49,843 nucleotides of DNA, from positions 1 through 49,843 of the forward strand of contig NZ_LGEC01000085.1 of the NCBI RefSeq assembly GCF_001279585.1. Direction: 5' to 3'. This stretch comes from Nocardiopsis sp. NRRL B-16309 (GTDB lineage Bacteria > Actinomycetota > Actinomycetes > Streptosporangiales > Streptosporangiaceae). A program made the translations under genes and the position numbers. Each line of letters opens with the position of its first letter. Position 1 is the first letter of the stretch. The notes under the pieces were generated by a model. The model was not told the DNA's origin and searched no databases. It saw nothing but the letters and a program-made list of their open reading frames with translations. Shown piece after piece: positions 41,359-48,728 of this stretch.

Positions 41359-42902
41359 GAGGCCACCGCCGTGCCCTGGCCGTCGTGCGCGGCGATGGCG
41401 CCCATCACGTCGTCCACGCTGATCGCGTCGCCCGTGAGTTCGGCGGTCTTGTGACGGTCGCGCAGGACCACCACGCGGTCCGACACCCGGACCACCTCCT
41501 CCAGTTCGGCGCTGATGAAGAGCACCGCCATACCGTCCGCGGCCAGGTCGGCCACCACCTTCTGGATCTGCGCCTTGGCGCCGACGTCGATGCCGCGCGT
41601 GGGCTCGTCGAGGATGAGCAGGTCAGGCTGGGTGACGAGCCAGCGGGCCAGCAGCACCTTCTGCTGGTTGCCCCCGGAGAGGGTGCTCATGACGGCGCCC
41701 GGATCGGCGGGGCGGATGTCGAGCTTGTCGATGTACTCCGCCACCAGCGCGTCGGCCGCGCGCCGGGACACCGGGCGCATCCATCCGCGCGCGGCCTGCA
41801 GGGCCAGGATGAGGTTGTCGCGCACGGTCAGGTCCGCGATGAGCCCCTCCGCCTTGCGGTCCTCCGAGCACAGGGCCACGCCGCGGGCGATCATCGACCG
41901 CGGACCGCGCGGGCGGACGGTCCGCCCGCCGACGCTCAGCGTCCCGGTGTCGGCGCGGTCGGCCCCGAACAGCAGCCGGGCCATCTCCGTGCGCCCGGAG
42001 CCGAGCAGGCCGGCCAGGCCGACCACCTCGCCGGCGTGGATCTCCAGGTCGAACGGGGCGATCGACCCCGAGCGGCCCAGCCCGTGCGCGGTCAGGACCG
42101 GCTCGGTGCCGGGAGCGCGGTCCTCGGAGCGGCGCTCGACCTCCTCCAGTACGCCCAGTTCGCGGCCGAGCATCACCGAGACCAGCTCCAGGCGGTCGGT
42201 CCGGCTCGGCAGGTACTCGCCGACCAGCGCGCCGTTGCGCAGCACGGTCATCCGGTCGGCGATCTCGTACACCTGCTCCAGGAAGTGCGAGACGAACAGG
42301 ATCGCCACGCCCTCGTCGCGCAGCTGGCGCACGATCCGGAAGAGCTCGGCGACCTCGTCGGTGTCCAGGCTGGAGGTCGGCTCGTCCAGGACCAGGACCC
42401 GCGCGTCCACGGCCAGGGCCCGGGCGATGGCCACCAGCTGTTGGACGGCGATGGGGTGGCTGTCCAGGCCGGAGCCGGGGTCGATGGACAGGCCGATGCG
42501 CTCCAGGAGCCGGGCGGCCCGGGCCCGGCAGGCCCGGGTGTCGATGGCGCCCAGGCGGCGCGGCTCCCGGCCCAGCAGGATGTTCTCCGCCACCGACAGG
42601 TTGGGACAGAGGTTGACCTCCTGGTAGACCGTGCTGATCCCGGCGTTCTGCGCCTGCACGGGTGCGGTGAACTCCACGCGCTCTCCGTGCAGGCGGATCT
42701 CGCCGGCGGTCGGGCGGTGCACGCCGGTGAGGGCTTTGATCAGAGTGGACTTGCCCGCGCCGTTCTCGCCCATCAGCGCGTGCACCTCGCCGGGGAACAG
42801 CTGGAAGTCGACGCCGGAGAGCGCCCGCACGCCCGGGAAGTCGACGGTGATGCCGCGGATGTCGACCACCGGGTCGGTCGGTGGCGCTGGGGAATCGGTC
42901 AT
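41355..42902 (-). CDS. ytfR: Sugar ABC transporter ATP-binding protein (YtfR-type)
   Basis: This 515-aa protein has two ATPase domains, as in all monosaccharide importers of this class. Domain 1: Walker A GENGAGKST (about residues 45-53), signature region SHPIAVQQLVAIARAL with a degenerate LSGGQ, and Walker B VLVLDEPTSSLD. Domain 2: a modified P-loop GLLGSGRTE, a perfect LSGGNQQ signature and LLILDEPTRGID. The degenerate first signature ending in AVQQ-VAIARA and the TIAPFDLE-like stretch (here SIAPFDLE) are as I recall in E. coli YtfR. It lies 154 bp after the binding-protein gene, with hairpins in between. Confidence 0.93.
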   Translation of the reverse strand: MTDSPAPPTDPVVDIRGITVDFPGVRALSGVDFQLFPGEVHALMGENGAGKSTLIKALTGVHRPTAGEIRLHGERVEFTAPVQAQNAGISTVYQEVNLCPNLSVAENILLGREPRRLGAIDTRACRARAARLLERIGLSIDPGSGLDSHPIAVQQLVAIARALAVDARVLVLDEPTSSLDTDEVAELFRIVRQLRDEGVAILFVSHFLEQVYEIADRMTVLRNGALVGEYLPSRTDRLELVSVMLGRELGVLEEVERRSEDRAPGTEPVLTAHGLGRSGSIAPFDLEIHAGEVVGLAGLLGSGRTEMARLLFGADRADTGTLSVGGRTVRPRGPRSMIARGVALCSEDRKAEGLIADLTVRDNLILALQAARGWMRPVSRRAADALVAEYIDKLDIRPADPGAVMSTLSGGNQQKVLLARWLVTQPDLLILDEPTRGIDVGAKAQIQKVVADLAADGMAVLFISAELEEVVRVSDRVVVLRDRHKTAELTGDAISVDDVMGAIAAHDGQGTAVAS

Positions 42903-42927
42903 GGCCCGTTGCTTTCGTCGTCGTGAG

Positions 42928-43020
42928 CGTTCCCCGGCGCCGCTGTCGCCAGGGCCGCCGGGGAACGGGGTCGGTCACCGGCGGGGCCCGGCGGGCGGCG
43001 GTGCGGGGGGTGCCCGCCGG
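42928..43020. repeat. Two hairpins between binding-protein and ATPase genes
   Basis: CGTTCCCCGGCG at 42928-42939 pairs with 42956-42967 (12 bp, 16-base loop), and CCGGCGGGC at 42988-42996 pairs with 43012-43020 (9 bp, 15-base loop). They lie between the stop of the binding-protein gene and the ATPase start. Such structures often protect the upstream message or partly stop transcription, giving more binding protein than membrane parts. Confidence 0.7.
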
Positions 43021-43056
43021 CCGGGGCGCCGCCGGGGTCGTGGACCCGTGGAGCGC

Positions 43057-44022
43057 CTAGTACTGGCGGTCCGGCAGGGCCGCCTCGGCCTCCTCCTGGG
43101 TGAAGGTGGTCTCCTCCACCACCACGCGCTCGGGGACCTCCTCACCCGCCACGACCTGCTCGGCGAGCTCCATCAGCTGGTCGCCCAGCAGCGGGTTGCA
43201 CTCGACGATGAAGTTGATCTCGCCCGCGGCCAGGGCCTCCATGCCCGCCTCGACGGCGTCGACCGTGATGATCTGGATGTCCTCGCCGGGCTCCATGCCG
43301 GCGGCGCGGATCGCCTCGATCGCTCCCAGACCCATGTCGTCGTTGTGCGCGTAGACCACGTCGATGTCGTCGTGGGAGCGCAGGAAGGCCTCCATGACCT
43401 CCTTGCCGCCCGACCGCGTGAAGTCGCCGGTCTGGGTGGCGATGATCTCGATGTCCGGGCTGTCGGCGATGACCTCCTCGAACCCCTCCTTGCGGTCGAT
43501 GGCGGGGGCGGCGCCGGTGGTGCCCTGCAGCTCCACCACGTTCGTCTCGCCCTCGGCGTTCTCGACCAGCCACTGCCCGGCCTTGCGGCCCTCCTCGACG
43601 AAGTCGGAGCCCAGGAAGGTCTCGTACAGGGAGGTGTCGTCGGAGTCGATGGCCCGGTCGGTGAGGATGACGGGGATGTCGGCGCGCTGGGCCTCCAGCA
43701 GGACCGCGTCCCACCCGGTCTCCACGACCGGGCTGAAGGCGATGACGTCGACGTCCTGCTGGATGTAGGACCGGATGGCCCGGATCTGGTTCTCCTGCTT
43801 CTGCTGGGCGTCGGAGAACTGCAGTTCGATCCCGGCGTCCTCCGCGGCCTGCTGGATGGACTGGGTGTTGGCGGTGCGCCAGCCGCTCTCGGCGCCGACC
43901 TGGGCGAAGCCCATGGTGATCGTTCCGTCGTCGGCCTCGTCCGAGCCGCCGGAGCCGCCCGAACCGCAGGCGGTCACCGTCGTGAGAACGAGCGCCGCGG
44001 CGACCGTGGTGAACCTCTTCAT
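43057..44022 (-). CDS. ytfQ: Sugar-binding lipoprotein (YtfQ-type)
   Basis: This 321-aa periplasmic-binding-protein type 1 lipoprotein is exported and anchored outside the membrane. Basic MKRF, a hydrophobic stretch and lipobox VTAC (Cys about residue 20) are clear. The mature part shows GFAQVGAESGWRTANT (about 38-53), QQKQENQIRAIRSYI, SPVVETGWDAVLLEA, GDFTRSGGKEVMEAF and VYAHNDDMGLGAIEAI, blocks shared with the galactofuranose-binding protein YtfQ. ATG 44022 follows GGAGG. It is the first gene of the operon, controlled by the operator at 44092-44106 and divergent from the LacI gene. Confidence 0.92.
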   Translation of the reverse strand: MKRFTTVAAALVLTTVTACGSGGSGGSDEADDGTITMGFAQVGAESGWRTANTQSIQQAAEDAGIELQFSDAQQKQENQIRAIRSYIQQDVDVIAFSPVVETGWDAVLLEAQRADIPVILTDRAIDSDDTSLYETFLGSDFVEEGRKAGQWLVENAEGETNVVELQGTTGAAPAIDRKEGFEEVIADSPDIEIIATQTGDFTRSGGKEVMEAFLRSHDDIDVVYAHNDDMGLGAIEAIRAAGMEPGEDIQIITVDAVEAGMEALAAGEINFIVECNPLLGDQLMELAEQVVAGEEVPERVVVEETTFTQEEAEAALPDRQY

Positions 44023-44085
44023 TGGGGGGAGCCTCCATCTCGACGGTGATCCCTCGGATGTGGGGGTGATCAGGATCACGTGGCC

Positions 44086-44117
44086 AATATAGTGAGCGCT
44101 AACATTTTGTGAGTCAA
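44086..44117 (-). promoter_or_regulatory. Promoter of the ytfQRT-yjfF operon with LacI operator
   Basis: On the complement, TTGACT (44117-44112) and TATATT (44091-44086) bracket the sequence AATGTTAGCGCTCAC (44106-44092). The palindrome core TTAGCGCT between -35 and -10 fits a LacI-family operator. The spacer to TATATT is 20 bp, so the true -10 may be shifted by a few bases. Confidence 0.65.
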
Positions 44118-44169
44118 CCCCTCTGGGCGGCACGATTCGACGACATTGCTCCCCGTCGCGGAACGGCGT

Positions 44170-44183
44170 ATGTTAGCGCCAAC
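44170..44183. promoter_or_regulatory. Second LacI-type operator, ATGTTAGCGCCAAC
   Basis: It shares ATGTTAGCGC-(C/T)-(A/C)-AC with the complement of the site at 44092-44105. The centres are about 78 bp apart, close to seven helical turns, which would allow DNA looping. It lies upstream of the LacI gene and may mediate autoregulation. Confidence 0.65.
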
Positions 44184-44341
44184 CGTGTTTCGGGAGCTGA
44201 CGCCCGGGATGCGGGCCGTACCGGACCCCGATCCCGGAGCCGCGACCGGTCCGCCGCCGCGGCACCGAACGGCCGATCACATAGCCTGGTGGCCGCCGAC
44301 GACCCAGTGGGCGGACCACGCCGACAGCCGAGGAGTCATGG

Positions 44342-45373
44342 GTGGACCACACGCCTTCGTCCGTCCGGGTCAACCGCGACCCCGCCATGACGGACGTCGC
44401 CCGGTTGGCGGGCGTGTCCCACCAGACGGTGTCCCGCGTCCTCAACGAGCACCCCAACGTCCGTGAGCAGACCCGGCTGCGCGTGCGCGCCGCCATCGAA
44501 CAACTGGGCTACCGCCCCAACCGGGCCGCCCGCGCCCTGGCGACCGGCCGGTCCCAGCTGATCGGCGTGGTGGCCCAGAACTCGACGCTGTTCGGCCCCT
44601 CCTCGCTCCTGGCCGCGTTCGAGCTGGCCGCGGCGGCGCAGGGGTTCGTGGTCAGCGTGCGCCGGGTGCGGGTCCTGGACCGCGGCTCCATCGCCGCCGC
44701 CGTGGAGCACCACCGCGAACAGCGGGTGGCGGGGATCGTGGTGATCGCGCCGACCGCGGCCGCCGCCGAGGCGCTGGGCGAGGTGCCGACCGAGGTCCCC
44801 CTGGTCGCGGTGGACGGCGACCCCGAACGCGACGCCACCCTGGTGACCGTGGACCAGGAGGCCGGTGCCCGGCTGGCCACGCGGCACCTGCTGGACGCCG
44901 GACACCGCACGGTCTGGCACGTGTCGGGTCCGGCCAACTGGTTCGACGCCGCCGGGCGCGTGCGCGGCTGGCGCCGGGCCCTGGAGGAGGCGGGCGCGGA
45001 GGTGCCGCCCGTCAACGCGGCCGACTGGAGCGCCGCCTCGGGCTACCGCGCCGGGCTGATGCTCGCCCGCATGCCCGAGGTGACGGCGGTGTTCGCCGCC
45101 AACGACCACCTCGCGCTGGGGATCCTGCGGGCGATGTTCGAGCACGGGAGGTCCGTGCCGGGCGACGTGAGCGTGGTCGGATTCGACGACGTTCCCGAGG
45201 CCCCCTTCTTCATCCCGCCGCTGACCACCGTGCGACCCGACTTCGACAGCGTGGCCGCCGAGGCCCTGAGCGTGCTGCTGTCGGTGATCTCGGGCGAGGT
45301 GGCCGGTTCCACCCGCCGGGTGATCACCCCGACCCTCGTCGAACGCGACAGCGTGGCGGCCCCGGCCGGCTGA
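44342..45373 (+). CDS. LacI-family regulator of the adjacent sugar transporter
   Basis: This 343-aa protein starts at GTG 44342. A later ATG at 44387 is just in front of the helix-turn-helix and is less likely. The DNA-binding part, TDVARLAGVSHQTVSRVLNEH (split, about residues 17-37), is classic LacI, followed by the hinge helix RPNRAARALATGRS. The effector domain (about 70-330) has AVFAANDHLALGILRA and the typical VSVVGFDDVPEAPFF. It is divergent from ytfQ, with two matching operators between them, so it should repress the transporter until the imported sugar or a derivative binds. Confidence 0.93.
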   Translation: MDHTPSSVRVNRDPAMTDVARLAGVSHQTVSRVLNEHPNVREQTRLRVRAAIEQLGYRPNRAARALATGRSQLIGVVAQNSTLFGPSSLLAAFELAAAAQGFVVSVRRVRVLDRGSIAAAVEHHREQRVAGIVVIAPTAAAAEALGEVPTEVPLVAVDGDPERDATLVTVDQEAGARLATRHLLDAGHRTVWHVSGPANWFDAAGRVRGWRRALEEAGAEVPPVNAADWSAASGYRAGLMLARMPEVTAVFAANDHLALGILRAMFEHGRSVPGDVSVVGFDDVPEAPFFIPPLTTVRPDFDSVAAEALSVLLSVISGEVAGSTRRVITPTLVERDSVAAPAG

Positions 45374-45932
45374 GCGGCGGCGGACGCGGCCGCCCAGGTC
45401 GCCTCAGCGGCGACGGACGCGGCCGGCCGGGTCCGCCACGGAGGCGGCCGTCCGGTGGCTGACGGCCACGGAGGCGGCCGACCGTGGCGGCTGAACGGCG
45501 GGGGACGGCCTGCCGGTGGCTGAGGTGCGACACGGGTCCGGGGCCGCACCGGCGCACCGGTACGACCCCGGACATGGCTGTGGCCCGCGTCCCCCAACGC
45601 GGGCCACAGCGTGCGCGGCCAGTGTGCACAAGGTGCGGTCTGGCCGCTGGGAAGGCGGATGCGGCGACTGAATACGTGTCGGAAACCCCCATTGCCGACA
45701 CGAGCGCGCGCATCCGCGCATGGTTTGTGTGGAGAACGCCCTCACAGGTACTGGATGGGTGGCTGGGGCTTTCGGGAGTCAGTCTGGGGCGCTTTCACCT
45801 GTGACAACGCCTCGCCTACAACCAGTGTTCCCGACCAGTCGATGGATTTTCGATTCCTTCGGTAAAAAGCGAGTGCGGACTCGGGCACGGGTCCCTATGC
45901 TCGCGTTCCCCCACGACGGAAGGAACGTTCCC
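45374..45932. other. 559-bp intergenic region with direct repeats and terminator
   Basis: No gene is seen. 45380-45530 carries short GC-rich repeats, including CCACGGAGGCGGCCG at 45436-45450 and again at 45466-45480. A strong terminator is at 45577-45610. From about 45720 GC content falls, with A/T runs at 45841-45870. A -10-like TATGCT lies at 45896-45901, with GTGCGG 17 bp upstream, as a likely promoter for the next gene. Confidence 0.5.
45577..45610 (+). terminator. 14-bp-stem terminator downstream of the LacI gene
   Basis: GCTGTGGCCCGCGT (45577-45590) pairs perfectly with ACGCGGGCCACAGC (45597-45610) around a CCCCCA loop. It lies about 200 bp after the LacI stop. Confidence 0.85.
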
Positions 45933-46307
45933 GTGACCGAGACACTGACCCTGTGGCGCCCCACCGGGCCCGCGGAACTGGCGCTGGTGCGGGCTTCCGG
46001 CTGGCGGGAGTGGCCGCCCCGGCTGCCCGGCCAGCCGATCTTCTATCCGGTGCTCAACGAGGACCACGCGGCGCGGATCGCCCGGGAGTGGAACCTGCCG
46101 CGCGACGGCGAGGGCCATGTCACACGCTTTCGCGTCGACGCGCACTACGCCGGACGATACCCGGTGCGGCAGGTCGGCGGGCGTACGATCCTGGAACTGT
46201 GGGTGCCCGCACAGGAGTTGGCCGCGTTCAACGCGCACCTGTGCGGGCCCATCACGCTCGTCCGGTCGTTCCTGCCCGGTCACCCCGAGGGGATCGAGCG
46301 CGGCTGA
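45933..46307 (+). CDS. 'ADP-ribosylation/crystallin J1'-labelled family protein
   Basis: This 124-aa protein starts at GTG 45933 after a strong GGAAGGA ribosome site eight bases upstream. Sequence such as LTLWRPTGPAELALVRASGWREWPPRLPGQPIFYPVLNE (split, residues 4-42) resembles a family widely labelled 'ADP-ribosylation/crystallin J1' in actinobacteria. I know no experimental support for that name. Further features are AARIAREWN and GGRTILELWVPAQELAAFN. It is small and soluble, likely a single alpha/beta domain. Its tail overlaps a small antisense ORF by 28 bp. Confidence 0.85.
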   Translation: MTETLTLWRPTGPAELALVRASGWREWPPRLPGQPIFYPVLNEDHAARIAREWNLPRDGEGHVTRFRVDAHYAGRYPVRQVGGRTILELWVPAQELAAFNAHLCGPITLVRSFLPGHPEGIERG

Positions 46308-46498
46308 GGGCCGGACGCGGCGTCGCCGCCGTGGACGAGGGCGAGGTCGGGGTCCACGGCGGTGAGGGCGGCCATGACGTCTCCGAGGGCGTCGGAGAGG
46401 ACCACGGGCTCGCGTTCGGTCGAGTGGATGTCGCTGGGGACGTCGCGGGGGGTGTCGGTGGGGGAGGGGTGCCGTCGGGGATCGAGGGTGGTGGCCAT
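46280..46498 (-). CDS. Small ORF (72 aa) overlapping the neighbour's tail
   Basis: I do not recognise it. The complement from ATG 46498 encodes MATTLDPRRHPSPTDTPRD..., a polar, Pro-rich start, then a helix VVLSDALGDVMAALTAVDPDLALV and a Gly/Ser/Pro tail. More than nine of ten codons end in G or C, which argues for real coding. Against it, the only strong Shine-Dalgarno (AAGGAGGAGG, complement near 46528-46537) lies about 30 bases before the ATG. It converges with the neighbouring gene and overlaps its last 28 bp. It could be a small regulatory or peptide product. Confidence 0.45.
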   Translation of the reverse strand: MATTLDPRRHPSPTDTPRDVPSDIHSTEREPVVLSDALGDVMAALTAVDPDLALVHGGDAASGPQPRSIPSG

Positions 46499-46895
46499 GG
46501 GATGTCGGGCGCGTCCGGTGGGCCGCGCCCTCCTCCTTCTCGTGTGCTCACGTTCTCTCAGCCGTCGTGGTCGCCGTCACCGCCGGTGACCGTGGGCCGA
46601 CTCCTCCAGGGATAGCACGCGGTGACGACGGTTCACCGGTTCCGTCGGGCTCCGCGTTCCCCGGAGGGGCCGATCCGTTGGGATTGTCGTACCCGCGCAC
46701 CACATCCGGGTGAACGCACACCGGGCGGCCTGTGGACAGAGCGGACACGGAGGGCGACCGCCGTGGGGTGCGGGAGCACGGCGGGGGCCGCCCGTGGTAC
46801 GCGTGCGCGCACGGGGAATACCTGCGTGGGCCGGACCGTTCGAGATGATAGTTTAATTGGAAACTACTTCTTTGGAAGTTAACTGGAGGGCGGCC
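46499..46895. other. 397-bp intergenic region
   Basis: No other gene is supported. It is GC-rich up to 46840 and then abruptly AT-rich (46843-46884), where an operator-like cluster lies directly upstream of the flavin monooxygenase gene. Confidence 0.5.
46850..46879 (+). promoter_or_regulatory. AT-rich double inverted repeat before the flavin enzyme pair
   Basis: AGTTT-AATTGG-AAACT (46850-46865) and ACTTC-TTTG-GAAGT (46866-46879/46875-46879) are two adjacent perfect inverted repeats. TTGGAA also repeats directly at 46857 and 46872. GATAGT (46846-46851) is a possible -10. This resembles an operator for a MarR- or HxlR-type repressor, but no such gene is in the window. Confidence 0.55.
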
Positions 46896-47999
46896 ATGCA
46901 GTTCGGAATCTTCTCGGTGAGCGACGTCACCACCGACCCCACCACCGGGCGCACGCCGACCGAGGCCGAGCGCATCAAGGCCATGGTCACGATCGCGCTC
47001 AAGGCCGAGGAGGTCGGCCTCGACGTCTTCGCCACCGGTGAGCACCACAACCCGCCCTTCGTGGCGTCCTCCCCGACCACCATGCTCGGCTACGTCGCCG
47101 CGCGGACCACGGACCTGATCCTGTCCACGTCGACCACGCTGATCACCACGAACGACCCGGTGAAGATCGCCGAGGACTTCGCGATGCTCCAGCACCTGGC
47201 CGACGGCCGCGTGGACCTGATGATGGGCCGCGGCAACACCGGTCCCGTCTACCCCTGGTTCGGGCAGGACATCCGCCAGGGCATCCCGCTGGCGCTGGAG
47301 AACTACAACCTCCTGCACCGGCTCTGGCGCGAGGACGTCGTCGACTGGGAGGGCAGGTTCCGCACGCCCCTGCAGGGCTTCACCTCCACCCCGCGCCCGC
47401 TGGACGGCGTCCCGCCGTTCGTCTGGCACGGCTCCATCCGCAGCCCGGAGATCGCGGAGCAGGCCGCCTACTACGGTGACGGCTTCTTCCACAACAACAT
47501 CTTCTGGCCCGCGACCCACACCAAGAAGCTCATCTCGCTCTACCGGCGCCGCTTCGAGCACTACGGCCACGGCAAGGGCGACCAGGCGATCGTCGGACTG
47601 GGCGGTCAGGTGTTCATGCGCAGGAACTCCCAGGACGCGGTGAAGGAGTTCCGTCCCTACTTCGACAACGCGCCGGTCTACGGCGGCGGCCCCTCCCTGG
47701 AGGAGTTCACCCGCGAGACCCCGCTGACCGTGGGAAGCCCGCAGCAGGTCATCGACCGTACCCTGGGCTTCCGGGACTCCTTCGGCCACTACCAGCGCCA
47801 GCTCTTCCTGATGGACCACGCCGGGCTGCCGCTCAAGACCGTTTTGGAGCAGCTGGACATCCTGGGGGAGGAGGTCGTGCCCGTCCTGCGCAAGGAGTTC
47901 GCCGCGGGCCGGCCCGCCCACGTCCCCGACGCACCCACCCACTCCTCCCTCCTGGCGGCCAGGGGGCAGGGGGCCGAAGGAACCAAGGAGCTCTCATGA
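46896..47999 (+). CDS. LLM-class flavin-dependent oxidoreductase (CE1758 family)
   Basis: This 367-aa luciferase-like monooxygenase starts at ATG 46896 after TGGAGGG. It is a TIM-barrel with the bacterial luciferase family signature (FATGEHHNPPF about 48-58, VDLMMGRGNTGPVYPWFG about 107-124). It uses reduced FMN delivered by a partner and O2. The partner, a CE1759-type FMN reductase, overlaps it by 4 bp (ATGA). The pair is the recognised CE1758/CE1759 'LLM duo'. The substrate is unknown. The AT-rich operator upstream suggests induction by a small molecule, perhaps a quinone or aromatic (inference). Confidence 0.92.
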   Translation: MQFGIFSVSDVTTDPTTGRTPTEAERIKAMVTIALKAEEVGLDVFATGEHHNPPFVASSPTTMLGYVAARTTDLILSTSTTLITTNDPVKIAEDFAMLQHLADGRVDLMMGRGNTGPVYPWFGQDIRQGIPLALENYNLLHRLWREDVVDWEGRFRTPLQGFTSTPRPLDGVPPFVWHGSIRSPEIAEQAAYYGDGFFHNNIFWPATHTKKLISLYRRRFEHYGHGKGDQAIVGLGGQVFMRRNSQDAVKEFRPYFDNAPVYGGGPSLEEFTRETPLTVGSPQQVIDRTLGFRDSFGHYQRQLFLMDHAGLPLKTVLEQLDILGEEVVPVLRKEFAAGRPAHVPDAPTHSSLLAARGQGAEGTKELS

Positions 48000-48616
48000 C
48001 CACCCGTTCGCTCGTCACCGTCTCGGCCGGTATGAGCAATCCGTCCTCGACGCGGCTGCTCGCCGACCGGCTGACCGCGGCCACCGAGCGCGCCCTGGCC
48101 GACCGCGGCGAGGACGTGCGCACGCGCACGGTTGAACTGCGCGACGTGGCCCACGACGTCATGAACGCCATGACCACCGCCGTGCCCACCGGCGACCTGC
48201 GCGGGATCCTGGACGACCTCGCGTCGGCCGACGGCGTCATCGCCGTGACCCCGGTGTTCAACGCCTCCTACAGCGGCCTGTTCAAGTCGTTCTTCGACGT
48301 GGTCGACCCCGAGGCGCTGGACGGCAAACCGGTCCTGGTCGGCGCGACCGGCGGCAGCCCGCGGCACTCGCTGGTGCTGGAGCACGCCCTGCGCCCGCTG
48401 TTCTCCCACACCCGCTCGATCGTCGCGCCGACCGGCGTCTACGCCGCGTCGGAGGACTGGGGCGCGGGGGAGGCCGGGGGCCGTGAGCTGACCGAGCGCA
48501 TCGAACGCGCGGCCGGCCAGCTGGCGGCGTTCGTCGCCGAGCACGAGTCCCGGACGAGGGACCCCTACGACGAGCCCACGCCCTTCGCCGACCTGATGTC
48601 CGGCCTGGGCGCCTGA
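47996..48616 (+). CDS. LLM-partnered FMN reductase (CE1759 family)
   Basis: This 206-aa flavodoxin-fold NAD(P)H:FMN reductase starts at ATG 47996, inside the end of the monooxygenase gene. The flavin phosphate loop SAGMSNPSSTRLLADRL (about residues 10-26) is clear. TPVFNASYSGLFKSFFD (about 84-100) is the typical NADPH_dep_FMN_red isoalloxazine-side motif, and VGATGGSPRHSL (about 113-124) the third loop. It supplies reduced FMN to the adjacent LLM enzyme. A strong terminator follows. Confidence 0.93.
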   Translation: MTTRSLVTVSAGMSNPSSTRLLADRLTAATERALADRGEDVRTRTVELRDVAHDVMNAMTTAVPTGDLRGILDDLASADGVIAVTPVFNASYSGLFKSFFDVVDPEALDGKPVLVGATGGSPRHSLVLEHALRPLFSHTRSIVAPTGVYAASEDWGAGEAGGRELTERIERAAGQLAAFVAEHESRTRDPYDEPTPFADLMSGLGA

Positions 48617-48622
48617 CCCGCT

Positions 48623-48659
48623 GGTCCGGCGGGGCCGCGCCGCGCGGCCCCGCCGGACC
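48623..48659 (+). terminator. 16-bp-stem terminator of the flavin enzyme operon
   Basis: The arms 48623-48638 and 48644-48659 are perfectly complementary over 16 bp with a 5-base loop, starting 7 bp after the FMN reductase stop. Confidence 0.88.
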
Positions 48660-48697
48660 GATCTCGCCGCCCGCTGCCAGGCGCGGGCCGGGCGGCG

Positions 48698-48722
48698 TTG
48701 ACCGAACGGCGTTCGGTAACGT
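48698..48722 (+). promoter_or_regulatory. Promoter with TetR-like palindrome, probably leaderless
   Basis: ACCGAACG-G-CGTTCGGT (48701-48717) is a perfect 17-bp odd palindrome, typical of TetR-family operators. TAACGT (48717-48722) fits a -10 and ends six bases before ATG 48729, so transcription should start at or next to the ATG. The half-site ACCGAAC is shared with the PaaR boxes, but spacing differs by three bases. Confidence 0.65.
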
Positions 48723-48728
48723 GTCGCC

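Noticed and set aside
45374..45530. Repeats that looked at first like a tandem array or CRISPR
   Set aside because: Only two perfect copies of a 15-bp unit, with no regular spacers or conserved repeat length. It is low-complexity GC-rich sequence.
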